A DNA stretch of 64,000 bases from Bimuria novae-zelandiae CBS 107.79 (taxonomy: Eukaryota > Ascomycota > Dothideomycetes > Pleosporales > Didymosphaeriaceae). Below, piece by piece: positions 23,704 through 34,879 of the stretch. The stretch lies in the NCBI GenBank assembly GCA_010015655.1, contig ML976709.1, positions 292,434 through 356,433 on the forward strand, written 5' to 3'. The notes beneath the pieces are model-generated. The model worked only from the letters and a program-made list of their open reading frames with translations. It was not told the origin of the DNA and made no database searches. How positions within the stretch are numbered: the first letter of the stretch is position 1; each line of letters opens with the position of its first letter. The position numbers and the translations under genes were made by a program.

Positions 23704-23752
23704 TAAGTGAAAAGACTTCAACAAGTCTTCGTTTTCGGCTGATAGGAGGCAG

Positions 23753-23943
23753 CGTTCCAAACGGCTGTTGCTCTGGCCGAGTACGAAGCAACGAATGACG
23801 CCGAAGGCAAGATAGTAATGACAGACTCGCACTTGAGGTCGGTGGTTGAAATGTTGCGCGACTTCAAGGAGTACTTGATAGATTTGCATCGTAGCGACGA
23901 AGGGAAGCGCGCAGAAAGGAGATTGGAAGGACTAGACAAATAG
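23753..23943 (+). pseudogene. Last exon of the interrupted DUF7025/AAA+ ATPase gene
   Basis: Joined to the codon split at 9450, this exon reads AFQTAVALAEYEA, continuing EIRN exactly as in the helical lid that follows the AAA+ core in this family. It then gives DSHLRSVVEMLRDFKEYL and a basic end, GKRAERRLEGLDK, with TAG at 23941-23943. The phase-1 join and 63 clean codons show that it belongs to the 7385-9450 gene. The 3' splice site GGCAG is at 23748-23752, with a branch-like GGCTGATA before it. No RIP is visible despite 14 kb of RIP-affected DNA next to it. Confidence 0.9.
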
Positions 23944-24002
23944 AACATCAGGAGCGACCCAGGCAAGCATATGTTGGAAGCAAAATGACAAATTCTAGTA
24001 TT

Positions 24003-25768
24003 TCAATTCTCATCGACGATCTGGTCCCAGTCAACCTTCCAGTCGATGCCGCGGCCTGGTTTCCCAATCAGTTTCACGACCTGTTGGGCGGGCCGTCCGT
24101 CCATGACTAGTAGTATTTTAATGCGAACATGTGCAAGCGACTTGTGTCTGATGATGTCTTGGAGTGCGCATATCGCTTCATACAACGCACTTGTCCCTGT
24201 TCCATGATTCCATTGACAGAGATCAAGCCGATCAAGGACAATTGTGAGAGATTCGCCTGCTTGACACATGCTGAACAGGTTGATGCACAACTGCGCCAGA
24301 GCGTCAAAGGAAACGCTATATTCGGTAGAGTTCCATGGTACAGAGCGCAGTGCTTCCAGTATGAACTCTCGCCGCTCGTGGAGAGCTTGCGGACGTTGTT
24401 CGGCGAACTGATAGACAAGGTTGCGGATAACGGCCGAGAAGGAGCGCCGCCCGGACCGGGAGTTAGCGTAGTCAGTCTGGCAGAAATAGTTGAGCCTGAA
24501 GGTGGCATCCGAGTGGGCTTGCGCGACCAGGACCGAGGCCAACGACAGCCAGTTGAGCACTGTGGAGGACGAGTCCGACCAGTTATCGCCACCAAGTAGC
24601 AGGATGGATGATTCTTCCTTTTCTAGCCATTGCGAAAATTTCTTCTCTTTCTTGAGCACGGGCCAAGACATCTGTCGCGGGTTCTCCTCATCGTCTGCGA
24701 GATCCAAGAATTCGTCCTGAAGCATCGCAAAGTAACGCGGAATTATGACGGTAAGGGATATATCGTCGGACGACTTCAGACCGAGAGCTTGTCTTATCTC
24801 CTGTAATTCGGCACCCCTGGAGTTCGAGTGCGATCTCTGCAGCCACTCGTGGCCCTGGCGCACGCGAAGGTTCGTGTCGTCTCCAGTGGTCTCCATGCGT
24901 CTGAGCTGTTCTTGAACTTCGGTAAGGCTTTTGCGTGTTTCTGCGAGCTCCTCGAGCGTTGCAATCGTGCATTCTTCTTTGATTTCGGAAAGTTTGATCC
25001 GCAACGAGGTTAAAGTCTTCAATTTCAAGGGCGACAACGCTTTCGCCAGTCGCCGTTTTCGTTGGGCAAAGTAATCCACTGTTTCTCGACAGAACTTGAT
25101 CACTAAGGTGAAGACATCAACGATGAGGGCTCTTAAGCTTTCCGTTGGACGGATCCGACGCAGAGTTTCCAAGCGTGGAAAGGCATACGCGAGCTCTTCA
25201 AGTGCTTCTTCGATGGCTTCCTCTCGCCTCTGCTTCTGGACGGCAACGTTGAGAAGGACAGACACAGTGCCGTACGCTAAACCGCCAAATTGTTGGTCGG
25301 CACCTTTAACAATTTCTGCGACGCCGGCGAAGCTCTGCAAAAAATCTCCAATTGTACTTGCAGTGGACTGTAGTGCTGTGCCAGCCTTACGAGCTGCAGT
25401 TGCCCGCCGACCGGATCTCCAATCTTTGAAAGCATTTGCGGCTAGACTGAGGTTGCTTTGAAGCTCTGGAGATAGACCGGATACTTCTTCATCAATGAGC
25501 ACTTGCGCGATTTCCTTTTCTACGTCTTGTCTTGACGTGTTGTATATTTGCATTGGTGATCTTTTTACCGAGAGCGTGCTCGCGTTCTGGGTATCCTTGT
25601 CATCTGATATGGTTTCTAGATCCCAATCATCGCGTTCGTCATTAAGCTGGTGTATCGGTCGGAGAAGGCTGCTTCATTATTAGTTTTTAGCGGACTGTAG
25701 AGAGCCGATCAGCCATACCCAGATTCTGCATGGTCGGCATCGAACCAAACGTATTTGTCGTCAGCCAT
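24003..25768 (-). CDS. DUF7708/NACHT-like STAND protein with degenerate P-loop
   Basis: A protein of 571 aa is encoded by a short first exon (25768-25719; MADDKYVWFDADHAESG) and a second exon (25668-24003). They are separated by a 50-nt intron (donor GTATGG, acceptor GCAG), which puts the N-terminus in frame with the long exon. The 90-270 region has the DUF7708 features of fungal STAND proteins (GFLQSF-like core, GGLAYGTVSVLLNVAV, FPRLETL). A helical linker and an NTPase-like domain follow. Where Walker A is expected there is only LLLGGDNWSDSSSTVLNW, without GK[ST]. A Walker B-like LTIVLDRLDLCQW is kept. There are no C-terminal repeats. STAND proteins act in fungal immunity and heterokaryon incompatibility; this one may be regulatory or non-hydrolysing (inference). 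Without the intron, the start would be the ATG at 25553 (516 aa). Confidence 0.75.
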
Positions 25769-26345
25769 GTTAATCACGTCGCCTCCGATCCTCCGTAAGG
25801 AGCGTGTGACAGTGAGCTTGCGGCTACTGCCTTACTTATCCAATAGTGCCAGAATACGAGAGGTAAAGCGCCCGGGTCCCAAGTGGCAAAGCGTCGTCAG
25901 TCATGGTCAGACGAGGAGGCTCTGCAGTCGGCTTTGTATGTTGGTTGCCTTCTTCTGCGAATCGAGCGCATCAGGCGGCAGTGTGTTCTGTTCAGACCCT
26001 CATTGATGGCTGCAGGATCAGTTCATCTGCTCGAGGCTGATTGGCTCGTCGGCCTAGGAAGGATGACGACAGCTGCCACGGCTCGTGTACAGACTCAGCG
26101 ACCCCCAAATCGCGCAGTACAGCTACACACCATGCCAACATCTACCAGTGAGAACTCAGAATCCTGCGCACAGCCTCCTCGGTTGGTTGCAGCCCCTGCA
26201 GGATGCGGCAGGTGTCTTGCGAGCATGGCAAAAGCGACGCATGCCCTGTTCGTGCACAGCCGCTCAGCCTCACAGCCCTCAGGCTTTGAGACATAAGATG
26301 AACAGCACGGAACCTCGCAAGGCACTGTTGTACGTGTAAATTACC
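25769..26345. other. Intergenic region between divergently transcribed STAND-like and AAA+ genes
   Basis: About 580 bp of normal composition, presumably the shared promoter region. Short overlapping open frames on both strands (for example 25883-26296) lack family features, and I see no convincing gene. Confidence 0.5.
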
Positions 26346-29309
26346 ATGACGACCGATCAACCACAAGGGGGACAGGTAGATTATATTCTTGAGTTTCAAA
26401 GTAATAGGTTGCTAACCGTAGAACAGTCATCGGCTGAATCTGCGAAAGAAGAGGCCTACAAACGATCTATTCAACTACTCGAAGCCCGGACTGCTTCCTT
26501 AGAGGCAGCATTAGCACAATTTCTACCTCAGGGGTCGTCTCAAATACCACAGTCCCTCCCCACAGCGGGCACACAGGCACCTCTCTTGAACTCAGCGTTT
26601 CAACTTCCTCTCTCTTTGCCATATCACCCTTTTTTGTACCCATCCTACCCACAGTATCTGTGGCCGTTACAACAGCCTCAGCTGGCTCAGTCACAAACCC
26701 AGGCGCAGGCTCAGGCTCCGGCTCCCGCGCCGTTGGTCCGAAAAAGCAGCGTGGGTGTTCCCACTATCATTCAACTTCATCACTAATAATTGACAGGCGC
26801 AGTTTTCAACTACGGGTGAGACTTCGCAATCCTCTGGCGCCCCTCCGGAAGTGATACTAGTGAAAGATGCAAAAGATGCAAAAGATGTAAAAGATGCAGC
26901 CGCAGGCGACCCAGCAGCCCCTTACGATTCAAATGATTCCGAAAAGTCTAAAGAAGGCGACAACGAAGGGGCAGCTGAGGGCCAGGACCAAGCAAAGGAT
27001 CAGGAAGACACCCGAATTTGGACAGTCATCAACAAAGTAAGCCAACCTTCCCCGCTAGCTATGACGATTGAACAACTAATACTGACGCGTCACAGTGGAA
27101 CAATACTAAATCCATATGGGAAGATGTCGAGGACAAATTTGAGACTCCAAAGGATGGACAAAACAAAGCTGCGACCTATCGACGAAATATTGACCCTCAC
27201 AATGAAAAGAAGGTGCGTTGGACTAATACCTCGTGCAAATTTGGGCATGCTGACTTCTACCTCTAGGTTGATTTCGAGGACCTCGAGATCCACTCTCAAG
27301 AACTAAAAGATCTTTTGTCAGAGACAGATAACTGGTGGGGTGATTACCGAGATGACAAGAGTCGTGAAATGAAAGTCGAAACCCCATTCTACCCCTTCGT
27401 TTGGTCTTGGGACAAGTACCAGAAAGCCTGCGACCAGAAAGAGGACGATAGCGATGCCCGAAAGCAAGCGCGCAAAGCTTTAGAAAAACTGATGCAGCTC
27501 ATTAGCAGGTCTGCTGCGCTAGAATCGTACTTTCGATCACGCGACGAACTCAAGAGCTCTAAAAAGGTCAAATTCCGAGATCTCTGGACGTTGTTCCGAC
27601 ACGGGGGCCAAGTATATGCACGCTCTTATCGGAACGAGCTTCAGATGTTCGAGGTCCGGTACATTAAAGCGCCTCCATACGATAGCCAGTTCTTCGTCTC
27701 CTGCATCGCTTTTGATTGGGATGGATTAAAGTTCTGGCCTTATACATACGACTTCTACATCAAGGAGTTTAGCGGCGAGAAACCAATCAACAGCCTGGAG
27801 ATTTTTCCAGTTGAGTATTACCAGGATGTGGATGGAAATGCCGGTGATGTGCAGTTGCGAGAAAGACTGATTGAGCGCGGAAAGAAATACGTCGACTTCG
27901 TCACTAAAGAACCAATCTCATATCAATGTAGATATGAGGGCACTGCGACAATCACCCCATCAGGACCCCAACGAGCAATCATAAAGAGACGAGCCCCAGA
28001 CGCAAAGCTCACCAATCCTTCTGAGCGGTACAACATGCTGGATGACGAGCTCGATTTGACGACGATTGAAATCACGGGAAAACAGAACAGGGTCATAATC
28101 GACAATTATACATTTATCAAATCGGAGAGAAACCCAATGAAGGGCGACGACGTGCCACCCTTAGGGAAAAAGGTCCCCTACATCGACCCTGATTGCGTAT
28201 GCTCGGTTTGCAAGACCTCTCCGTTCCAGTGGAAGCCGGAGTCCAAGCTCGAAGAAGGCTCATTCGGCCCGCTTGGGGAAGCTTTTGGAGAGGACGAGAA
28301 AAGGTTACAATTCCTGCCACCAAGGCTTCTGGGATTCGCCCTCAAGGAAAAGGTGTGGGGGCAGTTCTTGGTCGACAATCTTACTAAAGTAGGGTTTGTA
28401 GATGATACAGAGCACAAGGACCCTTTTTGGGAGGAGTTGCAGTTGAGGCAAGAAGCAAAAGATCAACTGATGGCCCTGGTGAAGTTCCACAAGGCACCCG
28501 CCATGAGGAAGCCGAATGAAAATACGGGCGGTGGAAGTTCAAAGGTCTTTGACGTCATTGAAGGTAAAGGTCAAGGCGTAGTCATCCTACTGCACGGTCC
28601 TCCTGGCGTCGGAAAGACTTTGACCGCTGAGACCATTGCTATAGCCACTGGCCGGCCACTCCTCACGGTTTCTGTTGCTGAAATCGGCATCCAAGCCCAT
28701 GAGGCAGAGAGAAAGCTTACAGACGTGTTCGAAGACGCAGCTCGATGGGACGCAGTGCTGCTCATGGACGAAGCCGATGTTTTCGTGGAAGAGAGGAAAC
28801 AAGGAGATCTATCGCGGAATTCGCTCGTTTCTGTGCTGCTTCGATGCTTAGAGTATTATGATGGTGCGCTCATCTCCACACCTCTGTATCGAAATGCTAA
28901 TACCTGGGCAGGTCTCATCATACTGACCACCAATCGCGTCCGCTCAATAGATCCCGCAATGCAGTCCCGCATCCATCTTGCTATTCGGTATCAGGATCTC
29001 ACAGCTGAGCAACGTATCGCAATCTACAAGAATCGCCTCAAATACATTCCAGATGAAGAGTTCGAGGATCGCAAAGCTCTAGAGAAGTCGCTAGAGAAAG
29101 GGTCACTGACGCGACGATCGAACAAGGCGAACGGGCGACAAATTCGCAATATCATTATCAAAGCACGCATGTTGGCGCGGTATCGAAACGAAAAGCTGAC
29201 GATTGACCATCTCATCTCGGCGGACGAAGACACGTCGGATTTTATTAACAGTATGTCGGATGTGTTGCACAAGTTCAGAGGAAAAAACGAGTTGGACTAC
29301 GAGGTTTGA
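26346..29309 (+). CDS. DUF7025-type AAA+ ATPase, intact paralogue
   Basis: A protein of 934 aa comes from four exons: 26346-26750, 26797-27036, 27096-27212 and 27267-29309. Introns of 46, 59 and 54 nt are all in phase 0. The N-terminus has a short coiled segment, a Gln/Ala/Pro-rich stretch and a KDA repeat encoded by 9-bp units near 26860. A DUF7025-like region follows, then CVCSVC near residue 580 and an AAA+ core. The core has Walker A GPPGVGKT (698-705), Walker B VLLMDEADVF (751-760), sensor IILTTNR, arginine finger MQSRIHL and lid GRQIRNIII. The family is common in ascomycetes and its substrate is unknown; AAA+ proteins of this type remodel or unfold protein targets. The long N-terminal extension and the paralogue just upstream make a local expansion likely. 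Confidence 0.88.
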
Positions 29310-30703
29310 GAAGTTCTTAGCTTGTTTGGATTGATGAAATAGCTTAACAGACTCTGTGAATACTGTTCATACGTTGCATTAAGCGGACCTCATAGCAAGG
29401 CTGCACGTGTCATCTTGCGGTGTGCTGAGGTTGCCCTCTCCGCTTTCGGTTTAAACGCAAGGCGAACAACAACTGGAACCGTCAGGGCTCCACCGCCGGG
29501 TTTTGCACTGTTTTCCGTTGCCCTCCGCCTGTTCTTACTGTCAGTTATTTCTGTCGAGTAACGGAGTTGCTTCCTCTCGCGTTTATTGGGTGGAGGGGGC
29601 GGACGTTGTCCCACCGGGATGGTCACGGGTACCAGTTTTCGGCGCATGTAGCGGCTGTGCGGAATGTCAACGTACCAACGATATACATGGCAATTTAAGG
29701 CGAGGGCTAACTTCACCATTTAAAAGTGCATTGAAGCAGCCCTACTAACACGGCAGGCGCGCGCGAGTCAGACCGCATTTACAGCCTTGTCGGCTCGCCC
29801 TTCCCAAGGCAGAGTCGCGTACATGATGACGATGCAAACAAGGACAGAGTCGCGAACCGTCTCCAACAACAACACGACTCGATGAAGGGCGTTTTGCTTG
29901 CAAGTGGAGCTGTAGCGTGGGATGGGATCCTTCAGTGTCCTGCAATCCACCGTTTGAAAGGACAACCTGATCTTAGCAATGCCATGAAGGACCAGCTTTG
30001 ACGTCTCGAATAGGCGGGACTTTCTGCTGTGTTTTGGCGATAATTAGGAAGGTTTAGTCTAATAACTCAAGTGCCCAGTCGATACATTGCCGAGCGTTTG
30101 TTGCAGTTTCGAATGCCTCTTTCACCGCCAAACAGAAAATGGCTGAAGGGCTCGGCCAATCCGGAGTGAGGCTTCCAACGTTATTCGGACCGTTGCAGGG
30201 CTCGCGTATATTCCCCACTGCATCCTCCAGCTTTAGATCACAAGGTTAATCATTCTACGCGATACAATGATGCTGTTCTCCACCTTCCAACGTCCCTCTA
30301 GGTAAACTACATGAGTCAAACTGTAAAGAAAGCGAAGCGGCGAATGCAAGTCGCCCAGGAATTTTCAAGATGATGCATCTTTCAGCTGCTTTGCTTCGCG
30401 CATGCCGGCGGAAGGAATAGGGCACAATTTGTTAGAGCTAATGATAGTTCACAACCTCACGATGTTCGCCTCTCTTGGGCGTCACAGTCAAGCAAGGGCA
30501 AGTCTACCTCACTTTTGTTTCCGTTGTCCTTCTGTTCACCATATAAGAATGACTTACCACGCTGTCATAGAGGTCATTACGACACAAAGATTCCAACAAG
30601 TCTTGCCATCTACTCAAAACACTCGATCAATACTTCTCAGTACACCATTGTTACTCAACGCTGCTCCTTCTTCAATATCATTCGAGCCAAGCCCCCGAAC
30701 AAT
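29310..30703. other. Intergenic region, no gene recognised
   Basis: About 1.4 kb of GC-normal sequence. Several short open frames (for example 29390-29719 on the minus strand) have no domain features or plausible splicing partners. CT-rich stretches just before 30704 look like a fungal 5' untranslated leader. Confidence 0.5.
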
Positions 30704-31024
30704 ATGTGCCATTCTCACAACACCAATTACCATTATGCACACCGCAACCCGGGCTTGCTCAGCCCCACTCCGACCCAACCATCAAACACGTGGTATTGCT
30801 CGTCCTGCGGAGCCCTCAATAGCGCTTGGCTTGATGCTTGCCCGGTGTGCGGTCAAGGCAAGGATTCGGCATCGACAACGTGTGCCAGCATGCCGTCCAC
30901 CTCATATGGCCCTGGTGCTGGGAAACCTGTCAAAGGTGTGTGGTACTGCCCGTACTGCCGAGCGGCCAACTCCAACCTCACACCGGATCACTGCCCCGCT
31001 TGTGGCCAATATCGCCCTAAATGA
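30704..31024 (+). CDS. Small protein with two RanBP2-type zinc fingers
   Basis: The 106-aa product starts MCHSHNTNYHYAHRNPG. This ATG was chosen because the upstream in-frame extension to 30515 reads like a 5' leader. Residues 29-48 read WYCSSCGALNSAWLDACPVC, an exact W-x-C-x2-C-x3-N-x6-C-x2-C RanBP2-type finger. A second copy near the C-terminus, WYCPYCRAANSNLTPDHCPA, has seven rather than six residues before the third Cys. The protein ends GQYRPK. RanBP2 fingers bind ubiquitin or RNA; which applies here cannot be told. No signal peptide or other domain is seen. It is a single exon between gene deserts, so expression is the main uncertainty. Confidence 0.6.
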   Translation: MCHSHNTNYHYAHRNPGLLSPTPTQPSNTWYCSSCGALNSAWLDACPVCGQGKDSASTTCASMPSTSYGPGAGKPVKGVWYCPYCRAANSNLTPDHCPACGQYRPK

Positions 31025-32460
31025 TCATATGGTCAGCGTCTGTTTGAATCCTTTTGTGTGGTAGTTACTCAGGATGCTATATCTCTCAGCATGACTGGCC
31101 TCTCCTATCTCAGGCGTATCCTTCAGGCGTTGATCTCATGCGAAACTCATTCCTTCTTGCGATGTTATCACCTTCATGTGGAACGAGCAATCTCGTGCTT
31201 ATGTATGTTTCTTTGTTTCAAGCTTGTGCTTCATGATTTCTTCTCTTCGATACCCGGCGTCCTAAATTGCTAGCTGTCTTTCTTCAGCGTTCTGTTAATT
31301 CCATTACATGTCCTATTCCATGTCCTATTCCATTATGTCGCTCGTTTCCTACGTTGAACGCGTCCTCTTTGAACTACTACTCTCCTGGCAAATGATCAGC
31401 ATCGGCACCAAATTATCCAGGTTCGCATGCACAGGGCTGTATCTAGCAAGAACGTATGCAATGAGAGACCTATACACAGTTTGCACCTCTATTACCACGT
31501 GAAACTAGTACTCGTACAATTGGAAATACCCACCAACAGCACTTCCAGGCTAAGTTTATGCTCGGATCGCCGATTCGTCAGCCTCATCGGAAACTGGAGT
31601 GGTGCCATAGATTCCTAATGCATTAAAGAAGATGGCTGCGTTCACAAACCATAGTTCGTCTCAGTGGGCTCCCGTGAGATCTCGTCAATATTCCCGCTCA
31701 GTATTTGAGGAATGCATCGAACTGAACGCGAATTCAGCGTGGGATTACGACAGCGAGCTCTCATTGGCTAGAGCACACTTGCCATCTGACTGTGTAGTGT
31801 ATGGCTGGAAAATCAGCATACGATTTCTCCATGACGACGAGTCTCACCAGGCGACATTTTGGACTGATAGCAGTGACGTCGACGTCCTACTATTGCGCCA
31901 TTGACGTTCTATTGCAGGCGCGCCTCCACGAAAGTAGCACAGCTACGTCATATGCTGACACAACCACAATCAACCATCACCAATTTCGATGTTCCCATCT
32001 ACTCAGCCCCCGCTAGGCGGTGGTAAAGTTGGGGCTATCAATTTGCGTAGAATATGACCCATTGGCTTCTGCGCGCGGTCAGACTCTGTCTGCGGCTGTT
32101 CCCCTGGTTCCTGGACCCCGGCGTTGGGGCCGAAACGTGTATGCATTTCGTATCTCTCACCTTGGTGCGACGATCCTTCCATTGCTGAGCGATTTATTGA
32201 TGAATCGACCACACCTTGTTTCGAAGCTTGTGTGATCTGCTGGTGGCAACAGCTTCGGCGACATACGATAATGTCTTCTCCCGCCTGCAGGCAACGGCTA
32301 TGCATTGTCGCGCGAAGCTCAGATTTTAGGACGGTGGGAGAAGATATGCGATATTGTCTCTCATAGCTCACGCGCTGCCTGCGCTGAAGATTGCTCTCGT
32401 CGCTGCCTTTTGAGCGCAGGATTCCCCCGCCAGGTTACATCCTTCGGGCGCCTGATCAAC
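31025..32460. other. Intergenic region with only weak open frames
   Basis: About 1.4 kb. A 90-codon frame at 31632-31904 (starts MAAFTNHSSSQWAPV) has a fair ATG but no recognised domain. It could be a small hypothetical gene, at low confidence. A tandem duplication TCCTATTCCATG occurs near 31311-31334. Nothing else is supported. Confidence 0.4.
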
Positions 32461-34774
32461 ATGTCCGATCTCGTATACTACGGTTCCTGGATCAACTGGA
32501 GTCGAGGAAGGTATGATGGCGGCACGATGACTCTTACACCGCGCAACGCGGGCATCCTCGTCGCATTTCTGGCCATCTTTGTTTCTGTCGCCGGCGACAG
32601 TCTCTGGAGGATCATTGCATTCATCCTTCATCAACGACGTGTCGCGAGAGATCCTCGCGATGGCCTACACTACCAGCAGCAGGTCATCTTGAGGAACGCT
32701 GCGACACCTGGCATTGCTTCATGGCAACTACTGTGGCTTGTGCCCGCATGGAAAAGAATCTCTAGGCGGCCTCTTTGGAAATCGACCCCGGTAGTGCTGC
32801 TCGCTCTCGTCAACCTTTCAGCGTTTTTCGCTGCGGGTGTTCTCGTTGCCGAAGTGACTCGGACTGCTGGGACTGAAGTCCTCATTCGCAGCGCAAACTG
32901 TGGGAACTGGACTATCGACGACACTCGACTGGTATACGGCTTTACAACTAAGACTCTCAACGACACAATCAGTGCAGCGAGCTACGCACGAGCGTGCTAT
33001 GGTGGTCCATCCGATGCTCCCGAGTGCATTCGATACAAGGTCAAATGCCTTCCTTATACTATCAACGAGACCGACCAGTGTCCGTTCGACGAGCAGATGT
33101 GCTTCAAGGGCCTTCCAACGTTCTCGCTCGACACTGGAAATTTGTCATCCCACGATCATCTTGGTATCAACACTCAACCTAACGATCGTATTGTGTACCG
33201 AAGAAAGACGTCGTGCGCGCCTATCCTGACCGAAGGCTTCGTCACCGCGTGGAACTACACTGACGCGGTAAATGCATCCTTGGGCGACTTCCGCGGCAGC
33301 GACGGAGATGTATTGGACTTTTTTGACTTCGGACGTACAGTTCATATTGATGGAAGCCCGGCCAATGACTTCACCTTCGCCTACAACCGCAGACAGGCTA
33401 GTATGGGAATTGGCTACAGCCTAGCGTGAGTAGCCCAACGAAACAGTAGATCCATGCTGACCAGCCGAACAGAGCTACCGAATACAGTTTCGGCTCGCAG
33501 AACCTATGGCAGCCCGCCAGCGTCCTTCGTCGCGATGACGGAGACCTGTCGCTCATTTTCCTCATGGCGAACGATATCCGTTATTACGGCAAAGTCGAGG
33601 ACCCCATATTTTCAGCAAACATAGATCTATTCTCCGTCCCGGATGCGGGCCAGAACGTGACGCTCTACTCGAGCGATTACTTTGTGAACCCTTTCGCGTG
33701 CGTCGACCAGCACCAGTTTTGCAACCCCACAAACGGAAAGTGTACAAAGTTGGATGCATATACCGCAGCAGTCACTGCGGCGCAGAATGATTTGGAATAC
33801 AGTCCAATGCAGTATGGAACAGTGTCCACCTTGGCACTTGAACTCTACCTCTCTACAATCTCGCAGAGTAAGCTAGCATACGTAACCTCACTCGAGCGCT
33901 TGTTGACTCTGCGTAGGCATTGGTGGACGAGGCAGCTCTGCGCTCCGAGCTCAAGAGCTCGTTACTGGCCTCCTGTCCGGCCCTCTGCCGAAAGATCAAT
34001 GGAAGAAGGAGGTACACATTCGCCGCGTATCCACTGCACTTCCTTGACTAATTCGCGTAGGTCGAATACTGGTTTACCACCGGCCTGAGCAAAATGCAGA
34101 AATACTTCGTCGACTACGCCTCGGGACCTAGCAACGTCTTCAACGGAACCCACATATCCAAACCCCACGACGCACCGTCCCGTCAGCTCTGTGAGAGCCA
34201 GCTTTTGAAAGCGCCACCCGGTTCAAACGCTACGTCCTTTTCCACTCTGGGTGTCGCCATCATCCTCGCAGTGGGCGGTCTAATCATCATCGCGCATATT
34301 ATTCTCGAGTATGTCGTTGCCAACGTCGTCCCGACCAAGAGCTATAAGCTGGTGCGATGGGCGCTAGACGACAAGCTGCAACTCCAGCGCCTCGCCTTTG
34401 AGGGCGCAGGTGTGGGAGCGTGGAATGCGGGCATAGGCGCTGTTCCAACCACCAAGCGTTCTCAAACCTTCGGGATGGACATTGCTGGAGAAAAGGGACA
34501 CCCGACGATGGTCTTCACTGGCGAAGATGACGAGAATGATGACAAGGTTGCCAATGTTGTTGTAGACGACGTAAGGTCTGTCAGGTCGCACTCGCTTTCA
34601 ACGTCGAAAGGCAGTGGGAGGACCTGGCCCACAGATGCCTTATCGAGGACAGAGTCGATCCAGATCCCACCGATACGGTTGTTCGACGATGATCGAGAAG
34701 TGTGGCCATTAGTGCGGGATGAAAGTAATCCGTACAGTTGGAATGGTGGTACGGCGCGGTTCGAATCACGGTGA
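32461..34774 (+). CDS. Fungal three-pass membrane protein with large N-glycosylated ectodomain
   Basis: Four exons (32461-33425, 33473-33867, 33917-34011, 34061-34774) with 47-49-nt introns give 722 aa. The start MSDLVYYGSW at 32461 was preferred over upstream in-frame codons because of its CAACATG context. Hydrophobic segments lie near residues 31-57 and 109-130, and a strong one at 546-575 (GVAIILAVGGLIIIAHIILE). Between the second and third is a Cys-containing loop with many N-x-S/T sites (NWT, NDT, NET, NLS, NYT, NAS, NVT). The C-terminal 145 residues are hydrophilic and Ser/Asp-rich, presumably cytosolic. The type is frequent in ascomycete genomes without assigned function. It lies tail to tail with the Zn2Cys6 gene, 105 bp apart. 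Confidence 0.75.
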
Positions 34775-34879
34775 GAGTGGCGAACGCGAGTGGCCCGATT
34801 CACTTCAGGAACCCAGCGGTCCATATAGACTCTTCCTTTGAAATGATACCCGTATTTAGCATCACGTGATGGCAGTTGT

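Larger units (their letters stand above)
9452..23705. mobile_element. Composite 14.25-kb stack of TA-bounded DNA transposons inside a 50-nt intron
   Basis: The exon ends at 9450 and the next exon begins at 23753. Removing the block together with one copy of the TA duplication (9452-9453 and 23704-23705) leaves a 50-nt intron that starts GTAAGT and ends GGCAG, the same size as this gene's other introns. Inside, element boundaries follow one another with a single TA between neighbours (9479, 11311, 15232, 17368, 19482, 21596, 23677). One further element is nested in the second one. All recognisable coding is pogo-type transposase. Confidence 0.85.

Noticed and set aside
9452..23705. The stack as one large Starship-like or Helitron element
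   Set aside because: No tyrosine recombinase, Rep/helicase or cargo genes were seen; all coding remnants are pogo-type transposases and each unit has its own terminal repeats and TA.
24107..24599. Long frames on both strands over the STAND-like gene
   Set aside because: Shadows of the 24003-25553 exon in other frames; they lack starts and homology.
25883..26296. 137-codon open frame in the intergenic region
   Set aside because: Overlaps four other frames of similar size on both strands, has no domain features and no plausible splice partners; it lies where a divergent promoter is expected.
26857..26900. 9-bp tandem units as a regulatory repeat
   Set aside because: They lie in frame inside exon 2 of the AAA+ gene and encode a KDA repeat, so a coding microsatellite explains them.
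31632..31904. 90-codon frame starting MAAFTNHSS
   Set aside because: Possible small gene, but no domain, no splice pattern and no leader features; kept only as a remark in the intergenic entry.
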